A stretch of 64,000 bases of DNA from Myxococcales bacterium (GTDB lineage: Bacteria > Myxococcota > Myxococcia > Myxococcales > JAJYLH01): positions 21,987-85,986 of the forward strand of contig JAJYLH010000018.1 in assembly GCA_021787845.1 (NCBI GenBank). Direction: 5' to 3'. The notes beneath the pieces were generated by a model. That model made no database searches. It saw only the letters and a list, made by a program, of their open reading frames with translations, and was not told the origin of the DNA. This document shows positions 26,695 to 33,853 of this stretch, piece after piece. Position 1 is the stretch's first letter. Each line of letters starts with the position of its first letter. The position numbers were made by a program, and so were the translations under genes.

Positions 26695-26883
26695 TCACCT
26701 CGCACGTTCGCAATTGATCTTCGGGACACCAGTGTCCGGAAGAAGGTCGACGCCAGAGGTGACCCGCACTTCAAACCCAAGCCGGGTACCGAGCGGGATT
26801 TCACCAAGTCTGCTAAGACGCAACCTTGATGCAGGAGGAGAACCGCGAGGGGTCGCTACCTCCCATGCATGTTCGATTCGCAT
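26695..26883 (-). CDS. 62-residue hypothetical protein in sugar operon
   Basis: Unrecognised small protein, MRIEHAWEVATP...GVPKINCERAR. It starts 16 nt after the GT2 stop, with GGAG about 8 nt before the ATG, and ends 4 nt before the NeuD-like start, so its packing is that of a real operon member. It has no membrane segment or metal motif. It could instead be the tail of a decayed larger gene. No function is proposed. Confidence 0.5.
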   Translation of the reverse strand: MRIEHAWEVATPRGSPPASRLRLSRLGEIPLGTRLGFEVRVTSGVDLLPDTGVPKINCERAR

Positions 26884-26899
26884 CCAGTCGTCTCCGGCG

Positions 26900-27874
26900 T
26901 CACCCCGCCTTGGCCTCGACCTTGGGCTCGTCGAAGTTCAGCCGTTCCCTTTCCACGACCAAGGGCAGCTTGCGGACATGGGTGTGAATCGACGCGATGT
27001 ACTCGCCGAGGACTCCAATGAAGAAAAGCTGGACCGACGAGAAAAAGAACATGCCGATCAGGAGCGGCGCGGTGCCCAGGGAGAACTTGTTCCAGAAGAC
27101 GAGCTTCGCGACCAGGTAGCCGAGGGCGATGAAGAGGCTCAAGCCGCTCATCAGGAACCCGGCGAAGGTCGCCAGCCGAATCGGCGCCACCGAGTGCTTG
27201 GTGATGCCGAGCATCGCCATGTCGTAGAGGGTGAAGAAGTTGTTCTTGGTGATGCCGCGCTTGCGCAACGGCTTGTCGAACGGCACCAGCGCCGGGGCAA
27301 AGCCGATTTCGGAGATGAGTCCGCGAAAGTACGGATACGGATCGTCGATCTGCCGGAGCGTCTCGATGACCTGCCGGTCGTAGAGACCGAAGCCGGTGAA
27401 GTTCTGAATGAGGTCGACGTGCGAGATGCGCGAGACGAGCGCGTAGTAGGACCGGCGGGCGAGGCCGAGGACGAGGCTATCCTTGGTGCTTCGTTTCACC
27501 GCCGCGACCACCTTGTGGCCCCGCTCCCATTTCTCCAGGAGCTGCGGAATCAGCGACGGTGGATCCTCGAGATCGCTCGCCATGCCGATGACCGCGTCGC
27601 CTTCGGCTTGCAAGAGCCCGTGGTACGGCGAGCGCACGTGACCGAAGTTGCGGGCATTGAAGATGACCTTGACCCGGCGGTCATCGGCGGCCAGACGCCG
27701 CAACACCTCCTGAGTACCATCGATCGAGGCGTTGTCGATGAAGATGAGCTCCCACGAATAGCGCGGCAGCTTCTCGAACACCTCTCGAATTTGGGTGTGG
27801 AGGTCGGCGACGTTCTCGACCTCGTTGTAGCAACCCGCGACAATGGTGATCAGCGGCACGGCTCTAGCTCCCAT
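26900..27874 (-). CDS. GtrB-like bactoprenol glycosyltransferase
   Basis: GT2 enzyme of 324 residues with two C-terminal membrane helices (about 228-250 and 263-287), as in proteins that transfer a sugar from a nucleotide to undecaprenyl phosphate. It shows ITIVAGCYNEVENV, FIDNASIDGTQ, GMASDLEDPP and the KRSTKDS/FGLYDRQV segments of the GtrB/DPM1 branch. It overlaps the methyltransferase stop by 11 bp. It is the second GtrB-like gene in the locus after 17591, so two lipid-linked sugar donors may be made. Confidence 0.9.
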   Translation of the reverse strand: MGARAVPLITIVAGCYNEVENVADLHTQIREVFEKLPRYSWELIFIDNASIDGTQEVLRRLAADDRRVKVIFNARNFGHVRSPYHGLLQAEGDAVIGMASDLEDPPSLIPQLLEKWERGHKVVAAVKRSTKDSLVLGLARRSYYALVSRISHVDLIQNFTGFGLYDRQVIETLRQIDDPYPYFRGLISEIGFAPALVPFDKPLRKRGITKNNFFTLYDMAMLGITKHSVAPIRLATFAGFLMSGLSLFIALGYLVAKLVFWNKFSLGTAPLLIGMFFFSSVQLFFIGVLGEYIASIHTHVRKLPLVVERERLNFDEPKVEAKAG

Positions 27875-29069
27875 CGCCCGCGAGAGTCAGGACGTCGTTA
27901 CCGAGCCTCAGCCGCTCGCGAATGGTCGAAAGAATCTCGCGCTCGTAATTGGTGCTGGCGATGAGGATGGGCTCCAGCCGGCCCGCGAGGTCGTTCGGCG
28001 AGACGATGGGCCGGCCGCGCACGCTCTTGCCCACGTAGCGCGGGTTCGAGTCGACGAAAGCGACGATCGGCGCCTCCCCGAGCGCGGTGTTGGCGACTAG
28101 ACGCAGCGCCTGGGTGCCGACGCTCCACACCAGAAGCGGCTCACCACGACCGGCGATCGCCTCGGCGCGACGCCGCAGCGGCGCCTCGCGCTGCGCCGAG
28201 AGCGCGATGTAGGTCTCGAGGGCGCGCGGCCCGTCGACGTCGTCCGGCGCGTCCGGAGGTCGGTCCGAAAGTCGGAACGTCGCGGCCACCACCGGCTCGC
28301 GACTCTGCCGTCCCACCTCGCGCACGGCGCGCCAGCTCGCGACCGGCGAGAAGCCATGGGCCGCCGCGAGCCCGGCGAGCGAGGCCGGCGAGAAATAGTT
28401 GAGATGCTCCACGCTGAACTGCTGGTAAGGAGCTTCCGCGAACTCCGCGAAGCGGGTCGCGTCTGGCACCTCGAGGTGGAGCAGCCCCCCCGGACGCAAC
28501 ATCGCCCGGAGCGCGCGCATCGCTCGACCGACGTCGCGCAGGTGCTCGAGCACGGCGATGAGCACCACGAGGTCGAACGAGCCCGGCGGATGCCCGGTGT
28601 CCCAGAGGGTGCCGGCGCGAGCCTCGAGTCCGTGGTTGCGCACCGCCGCCGCGGCGCACGCAGACGACGGATCGACCCCGTGCACATCGGGGAGGCCGAG
28701 GTCGCGTAGCGCGGCGAGCAGTCCTCCGCCGGCGCAGCCGATTTCCAAGATCCGAGCGTGGGGCGGAACGAAGGGCACGAGCTCCCGCGCGACCTCGGCG
28801 AAGCGCTCGCCGTCGGCCGGCGACTCGACTCCCGCGGTGACCGGATTCTCGTACTTCGACAGCTCACGATAGTAGCGGTCGAGCGCCGCCTGCTCGGGAA
28901 CGCCGTCGGCGAACGCGGTGCCACAGCGCTCGCAGGCGACCACCTGATAGCCGTCGAGGACGCTTCCGCCCTCGATGCGAGCGAACCGTTGCGAGAACAG
29001 CCCCCGGCCGGTGCCCGCGCCACAGCGAAAACACCGGCGACCGAGCACCCTCGCCGGGGCGCCGCTCAC
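27864..29069 (-). CDS. Class I SAM C-methyltransferase-like protein
   Basis: Sugar methyltransferase-like protein of 401 residues. An N-terminal zinc-binding region (CFRCG and CERCG) precedes the SAM domain (ILEIGCAGGGLLAAL; VLIAVLEHLRDVGRAMRALRAMLRPGG). The C-terminal domain has VWSVGTQALRLVAN and AFVDSNPRYVGKSVRG, resembling the C-methyltransferase (Methyltransf_13/14) layout of TylC3/NDP-hexose C-3 methyltransferases. The GTG at 29069 overlaps the NeuB-like stop (GTGA), so they are coupled. It suggests a branched or methylated sugar in the product. Confidence 0.8.
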   Translation of the reverse strand: MSGAPARVLGRRCFRCGAGTGRGLFSQRFARIEGGSVLDGYQVVACERCGTAFADGVPEQAALDRYYRELSKYENPVTAGVESPADGERFAEVARELVPFVPPHARILEIGCAGGGLLAALRDLGLPDVHGVDPSSACAAAAVRNHGLEARAGTLWDTGHPPGSFDLVVLIAVLEHLRDVGRAMRALRAMLRPGGLLHLEVPDATRFAEFAEAPYQQFSVEHLNYFSPASLAGLAAAHGFSPVASWRAVREVGRQSREPVVAATFRLSDRPPDAPDDVDGPRALETYIALSAQREAPLRRRAEAIAGRGEPLLVWSVGTQALRLVANTALGEAPIVAFVDSNPRYVGKSVRGRPIVSPNDLAGRLEPILIASTNYEREILSTIRERLRLGNDVLTLAGDGS

Positions 29070-30217
29070 GCCTTGTTCACGAGCGGCGTCACGTTGTTCG
29101 TGGCCGGCTCGTCCTTCTGAGGAGCGTCGAGGCCGCGCTCTTCGATGAGCTTGCGCAAGGTCGGGGTCCGGGCGTAGGGCGTGTCGAGCGAATCGACGTT
29201 CAGGGGATGATCCTTCCCGACCGGGCTGATCACGCGCTCGCCACGGACGATTTCGCGCACCGAGAGCTGTCCCTTCTGCAGCGGAATCGCGAGGTACACG
29301 TCCTCGTCGGCGAGCTCGTGCCCGACCGGGAGGTCGTGTCTCGCGTAGACGCCGCGGACCAGGCTGTCGAGGTAATGAACTTCCTTCTCCGGCGGAATCC
29401 GCTTCTGGGTTCCCGGCGCCCCGCACATCTCCTTCGCCTTGCGCCAGGCTTTGAACCACTCGTCGACCTGCTCCGGCTTGGAGCAGTAGGAGGAGACCGG
29501 AATGCCGCCCTCCTCGATGTCGATGTGCCGTTCGAAGGTCCGCGCGCCCTTGGCGTAGGCGATGAGCATCGAGCTGTGCCAGTCGTGGTACTCGTGCGAC
29601 GAAAAACCGATGGTCACGTCCGGGTAGCGCTCGCGCAGGAAGTCGATTTGGTTCAGCTCGAGCTCCGCGTCCTCCGACGGGTAGAGGGACACGCAGTGGT
29701 TGAGGGCGAGCGGGATGTTGCGGTTGGCGAAGAAGGTGACGAGGTCGTCGGTGTCCTTCAGGCTCGAGCCGCCGGTCGAGGCGACGACGGGCTTGCGGGT
29801 CTTCGCGATCTTCTCAATCAGCACCCAGTCGCTGATGTCGCTGGACGCGAGCTTGATGACGTCGATGCCGAGCTCGACGCACAGCTCGACCGACCGCTCG
29901 TCGAACGGGGTCGCCATCCGGAGGCATCCGCCCTGGCGGATGGCCTCGCAGAGCGTCGCGTAATCCTCGCGGCTGAGCTGGGTGTCGAGCGTCTTCTTGA
30001 TGTAGCGGATGTCCTGCCGGTCCCGGAAATCCTGGTGGATGAAGTTGTCCACGTCGCGAAGCTGCAGCTTGATGGCCGCGCGGGCGTTGTTGTAGCGGAC
30101 GACGCGGGAGAAGTCGTGAACGATGCGCAAGCCCCGGTCGAGCCGGCCCCAATGGTTGTTGGCGAGCTCGAGCACGAACAGCTCGTCGAAGACGTTCCGG
30201 TGAATCGAGGCGGGCAT
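29066..30217 (-). CDS. NeuB-family sialic/nonulosonate-type synthase
   Basis: Condenses phosphoenolpyruvate with a 6-carbon sugar in the family. It has 383 residues: a TIM barrel with LELANNHWGRLDRG, KLQLRDVD, KLASSDISDW, STGGSS and GFSSHEYHD, then a SAF (antifreeze-like) domain at about 285-345 (RGVYARHDLPVGHELADEDVYLA). Substrate specificity is not clear. No NeuA (CMP-transferase) or NeuC gene lies nearby, so the product may not be a classic sialic acid, or the missing genes are elsewhere. The start is 18 nt after the ThDP-enzyme stop in the same operon. Confidence 0.85.
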   Translation of the reverse strand: MPASIHRNVFDELFVLELANNHWGRLDRGLRIVHDFSRVVRYNNARAAIKLQLRDVDNFIHQDFRDRQDIRYIKKTLDTQLSREDYATLCEAIRQGGCLRMATPFDERSVELCVELGIDVIKLASSDISDWVLIEKIAKTRKPVVASTGGSSLKDTDDLVTFFANRNIPLALNHCVSLYPSEDAELELNQIDFLRERYPDVTIGFSSHEYHDWHSSMLIAYAKGARTFERHIDIEEGGIPVSSYCSKPEQVDEWFKAWRKAKEMCGAPGTQKRIPPEKEVHYLDSLVRGVYARHDLPVGHELADEDVYLAIPLQKGQLSVREIVRGERVISPVGKDHPLNVDSLDTPYARTPTLRKLIEERGLDAPQKDEPATNNVTPLVNKA

Positions 30218-30235
30218 CCGCGCTCCAAAGGCCGG

Positions 30236-32035
30236 TCACTCGTCGACCGGGACCAGCATGTTACCAGCCAGTTCGTCGCGGTCAAGAAAGGGGGCCATGT
30301 CCTCGAGCGGGCTCGTCGCCATCCGCCCGTCGGGCAGCCGGCGGCTCGTGAGCTTGGGCGCGAACGGCTGGTCCACGTCGAGCACCACCTCACACAACCC
30401 CGCGCCCGGCGCCGCGAGAAACGCCCGCAGCCCCTCGCGCAGCTCGGCGTGCGTCGACAGGCGCGAAAACGGCATCCGATGCGCCCGGGCGAGCGGCTCG
30501 TAGTCGGGAAACTCGACCCCGCTCTCCGGCCCGCAGCCGACCGGGTTGTCGGGAAAGAAGGCGGCTTGCGTCTGGCGGATGGAGGAGTAGCCGCGGTTGT
30601 TGAAGACGAACAGCTTGACCGGCAAGCGGTTCGCCGCGACCGTCGCCAGCTCCTGCACGTTCATCTGCAAGGAACCGTCGCCGGCGATGCACACGACCCG
30701 GCGTCCGCTCGCGACCGCCGCGCCGACCGCCGCGGGCAGATCCCAGCCCATCGGCGCGCTGCCGGAGTTCGAATAGAGCCGCTGGCCCTCTTTGAGGCGC
30801 GCCGCCTGGAACGTCGCGATGCACGCGGTGCCATCGCCGGTGACGACGATCTCCTGGTCGGGAAGCTCATCGAAGAGCGCCTCGACGAAGCAGTACGGAT
30901 TGACGCCCTTCGTGCCTCGCCAGTATTCCGGCAGCACGACTGGATACTTGCGACGCCGCTCGCGGCTCCAGGCGAGGAACGCCGCGTGCGCGGCGACCGG
31001 CTGCGGATTCAGAGCCCCCAGCGCGCTGAGAAGATCTTTGACGTCGGCGTGAATCTTGAGATCGATCGACAGCGTCGGTTTGTCCAGCTCCGCGCGATCG
31101 ATGTCGACCATCGCCTTGAAAGCGTGTCGGGCGAACGAACTCCAGTTGTAGCTGACTTGCCGGATGTTCAGGCGGCAGCCGAGAATCAGGACGAAATCCG
31201 CGTTCTGCACCGTGAAGTTGCCCGCCCGATCGCCGATGGTTCCCGGCCGTCCGCACAACGCCGGATGGTCGTCGGGCAAGAGATCATGTGCGTTGAAGCC
31301 GGTGACGACGGGCACTCCGAGCCGATCGACGAGCTGCCGCAGCGACCCTTCCGCTTTCGCGAGGCGCACGCCGCTTCCCGCGTAGATCACCGGCCGCTGG
31401 GCGTTATTCAGCCGCTCGACGACCTCGCGCGCCCAAGCGGTCACCTCGGTCGCCGGCAGCTCGCGCGCGTCCTCCGAGGGGTCATAGCCTCTGAGCGTGT
31501 CGGCATCGACCATCGCGCTCTGGACGTTCATCGGAATGTCGAGCCACACCGGCCCCGGCCGGCCGCTCGTCGCCCGATGGAACGCGCGCTCGAGATGGTA
31601 GCGGATGGTCTCTGGATCGGTCACCATCACCGCGTACTTGGTGACCGGCGCGACCAGCCGGGTGATGTCGATTTCCTGATCCCCGAGCTGCCGCAGCGGC
31701 AAGCCGGTCGAGCGAACCAGGGTCTCCCACTTCACCTGGCCGCTGACGACGATCATCGCGCAGGAATCGACGTAGGCGCCGTAGACGCCGGTGATCGCGT
31801 TGGTCCCGCCGGGACCCGTCGTCACGTTCACCAGGGCCGGGCGGTTCGTCAGTCGGAAGTAGCTCTCCGCGGCGATGGCGCAGGCCTGCTCGTGATGACA
31901 AGCGACGTAGCGTAGTCCCTTCGCGCGCCCGACCGCGTCGTTCAAGTGCATCGCGCCGCCGCCGGTGACGAGGAAGCAGTCCGTCACCCCGCGCGCGACC
32001 AGGGTCTGCGCGATGTAGTCCGCGACTCGGATCAT
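30236..32035 (-). CDS. Thiamine diphosphate-dependent (acetolactate synthase-like) enzyme
   Basis: ThDP enzyme of 599 residues with all three domains: an N-terminal PYR domain with the catalytic glutamate in ACHHEQACAIAAE, a central domain, and a PP domain with the ThDP/Mg motif GDGSLQMNVQ...NN (VFNNRGYSSIRQ). Housekeeping acetolactate synthase is unlikely, because it sits between an epimerase and a NeuB-like gene in a glycan operon. A two-carbon or pyruvate-derived branch added to a sugar, or an aldehyde for it, is more likely but is inference. The ATG overlaps the epimerase stop (ATGA). Confidence 0.87.
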   Translation of the reverse strand: MIRVADYIAQTLVARGVTDCFLVTGGGAMHLNDAVGRAKGLRYVACHHEQACAIAAESYFRLTNRPALVNVTTGPGGTNAITGVYGAYVDSCAMIVVSGQVKWETLVRSTGLPLRQLGDQEIDITRLVAPVTKYAVMVTDPETIRYHLERAFHRATSGRPGPVWLDIPMNVQSAMVDADTLRGYDPSEDARELPATEVTAWAREVVERLNNAQRPVIYAGSGVRLAKAEGSLRQLVDRLGVPVVTGFNAHDLLPDDHPALCGRPGTIGDRAGNFTVQNADFVLILGCRLNIRQVSYNWSSFARHAFKAMVDIDRAELDKPTLSIDLKIHADVKDLLSALGALNPQPVAAHAAFLAWSRERRRKYPVVLPEYWRGTKGVNPYCFVEALFDELPDQEIVVTGDGTACIATFQAARLKEGQRLYSNSGSAPMGWDLPAAVGAAVASGRRVVCIAGDGSLQMNVQELATVAANRLPVKLFVFNNRGYSSIRQTQAAFFPDNPVGCGPESGVEFPDYEPLARAHRMPFSRLSTHAELREGLRAFLAAPGAGLCEVVLDVDQPFAPKLTSRRLPDGRMATSPLEDMAPFLDRDELAGNMLVPVDE

Positions 32036-33120
32036 GGCTCTCCTCGATGCCATCGCACCGTCCGGTCGATCGCCTCGCCCAGCCCGACCGTGACCTTCAA
32101 ACCCAGCTCCTCGCGCGCGCGCTCGGTCGACGGCACGTACCGCTCGACCGGCTGCCCGGGCACCGGCGTCCTCGTTCGCTCGACCGCGACGCCCAGCCGG
32201 GCGCCGACGCGCTCCGCGAGCTCGCCGATGCCGACCGCCTCTTCGGAACCCACGTTGTAGGCCCGTCCGGCTTCGCCGAAGGCGAGCATCGTCCACAGCC
32301 AGACGGCGAGGTCGCCCGCGTAGAGATACGACCGCAGCGGCGTGCCGTCGCCCTCGATCCGAATCGGCCGGCCGGCGAGCCCGTCCCCGATGAAGTTGCC
32401 AAAGGCGTAGTGCGCGTCGAGCGGCAGGTGCGGTCCGGCAAAGGCGAAACAGCGAGCGAGGACGGGCCTGACCCCGCCGCCGTGCATGGCGCGCAAGCAG
32501 CGCATCTCGGCCTGGCGCTTGGCGTGGCCGTAGATTTCTTTCGGGTCGTTCGTGAGCGGCTCGACCGAGCGCCCAGGCTCCAGAGCATCCTCGGGCACGC
32601 GGTCGACGTCCGGCGGCTGCCGTCCGTAGACCGCGCCGGAGCTGGTCAGCAAGAACCGGCGCACCCCGGCGAAAGCCGCGAAGTCGAGCACCCGCCGGGT
32701 TCCGCGGTCGACGACGCCGAGCGTTTCGGTCCGGCTCGCTGGCCGCCCCGCCGTGCTCGACGGCGCCGCCGCGTGGATGACGTGGGTGAACGACCGACCC
32801 GGCCACGAAAAAGTTCGAACGTCCCCCGCGACGAACGAGAACCGCGGCGGCTCCAGAAGGTGCGCGAAGCGCGCCCGCGCCCGGCCCGGGTCGCGGGTGA
32901 GCACCGTCGCCATCACCTCGAGCCGCTCCTTCCAGGCGGCGAACGCGAGCGTCTCCAGAAGCCAACGCCCGAAGAAACCGGTGCCGCCGGTGACGAAGAG
33001 ACGCGCGCCGCGCAGCGCCTTGAACGCGCCAGCGGCGGCCGCTGCCACTTCCTCGAGGTCGCGGAGCGGAAGACGACTCGGCTGGGGGCCATCAGCCCGC
33101 TGGTATCCCGGCCCCGACAT
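32032..33120 (-). CDS. NAD-dependent sugar epimerase/dehydratase
   Basis: Extended short-chain dehydrogenase of 362 residues, first gene of the minus-strand glycan operon. Rossmann motif FVTGGTGFFGRWL, the SSGAVYG strand and the catalytic YGHAK (Y-x3-K) are visible, as is SYLYAGDLAVW near the C-terminus. Substrate is probably a nucleotide sugar. The ATG at 33120 is the simplest start; an in-frame ATG at 33267 would add 49 residues of low-complexity sequence. The operon promoter should lie in the gap to 33500. Confidence 0.87.
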   Translation of the reverse strand: MSGPGYQRADGPQPSRLPLRDLEEVAAAAAGAFKALRGARLFVTGGTGFFGRWLLETLAFAAWKERLEVMATVLTRDPGRARARFAHLLEPPRFSFVAGDVRTFSWPGRSFTHVIHAAAPSSTAGRPASRTETLGVVDRGTRRVLDFAAFAGVRRFLLTSSGAVYGRQPPDVDRVPEDALEPGRSVEPLTNDPKEIYGHAKRQAEMRCLRAMHGGGVRPVLARCFAFAGPHLPLDAHYAFGNFIGDGLAGRPIRIEGDGTPLRSYLYAGDLAVWLWTMLAFGEAGRAYNVGSEEAVGIGELAERVGARLGVAVERTRTPVPGQPVERYVPSTERAREELGLKVTVGLGEAIDRTVRWHRGEP

Positions 33121-33499
33121 GGAGCCGTGATACTTCAACCGCGCCTGGCTTGGCAACGGCGGGCCGCCGACCGGACCCGCTTTGCGCACGAGGCTCGACC
33201 TGAGACCGGCGAGCGATGTCTCATACGCTTCCTGGCGAAACTCGAGAGGACTTGCAGAGGCAGGCATGGTTTGAGCCGCGCGCGTCGTCTGAACTTTCGC
33301 AAGCAAGCGTAGCGCGGGCCAACGCCCGCAACCCAATCGATCGGACTCGGACCGGCCGTGCCGGCCCTCCGGCCCGGCACGCCAACGAGCGCGATCGCGC
33401 CGGGCCCGAGGGCCGGGCACTCCTGTCTTTCAGAAGAGCGGGTTGGGAGTGCGCGAAAGCACCAGCGCTGATCGTCACGACTTTCAGGGACCCCGGACC
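33121..33499. other. Intergenic region with extragenic palindromes
   Basis: About 380 bp upstream of the epimerase and downstream of the minus-strand zinc-ribbon gene. It holds a hairpin GCGGGCCAACGCCCGC near 33311 and a longer one with 8-bp stem (33354-33361 with 33371-33378, CGTGCCGG and its complement). The block AGCGCGGGCCAACGCCCGCAACCC recurs with one change near 41102, so it is a dispersed repeat. No gene is supported. Confidence 0.55.
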
Positions 33500-33817
33500 C
33501 TAGCCCTTCGGCCGGCGGAACGCGTCGACCACGGCCTCGACCACCTTGTGGGTCTCTTCTTTGCCGGCCAGCTTGATGAGCTCGTCCTCGTCCAGCCAGG
33601 TGCCGTGGCAATGGAAACAACGGTCGACCACGATGCCCCGGAACTTGATCCCGTGCAGCTCGCCGCCGCACTTCGGGCAGCGCATCCAGTGCGCTCGCTT
33701 CAGCTCCTCCGCCTCCTGCGCGCCCCGCCGCGCCTCGATCTCCTTCGCCAGGCGGTGCCGTTTCTCGATCTCTTCCCGCGCGAAATACTCGTCTTCCGTC
33801 TTCGTCGACTTGGACAT
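33500..33817 (-). CDS. zf-TFIIB-type zinc-ribbon protein
   Basis: Cytosolic protein of 105 residues. A charged helical N-terminus (about 1-42) precedes a zinc ribbon with CPKCGGEL (about 47-50) and CFHCHGTWLDEDEL (about 68-81), the zf-TFIIB pattern. Such proteins are common and of unknown function in Myxococcota. It lies 36 bp downstream of the zinc-ribbon/TPR gene on the same strand and may be co-transcribed with it. Confidence 0.8.
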   Translation of the reverse strand: MSKSTKTEDEYFAREEIEKRHRLAKEIEARRGAQEAEELKRAHWMRCPKCGGELHGIKFRGIVVDRCFHCHGTWLDEDELIKLAGKEETHKVVEAVVDAFRRPKG

Positions 33818-33853
33818 CCTTCTCGCTCGCTCATTCTCCCTCGCGCCGGGCGC

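Noticed and set aside
29207..31915. 902-codon plus-strand open frame across the glycan operon
   Set aside because: Antisense to the NeuB-like and ThDP genes, which have intact motifs; composition (Arg/Asp/Val-rich) is that of a high-GC shadow.
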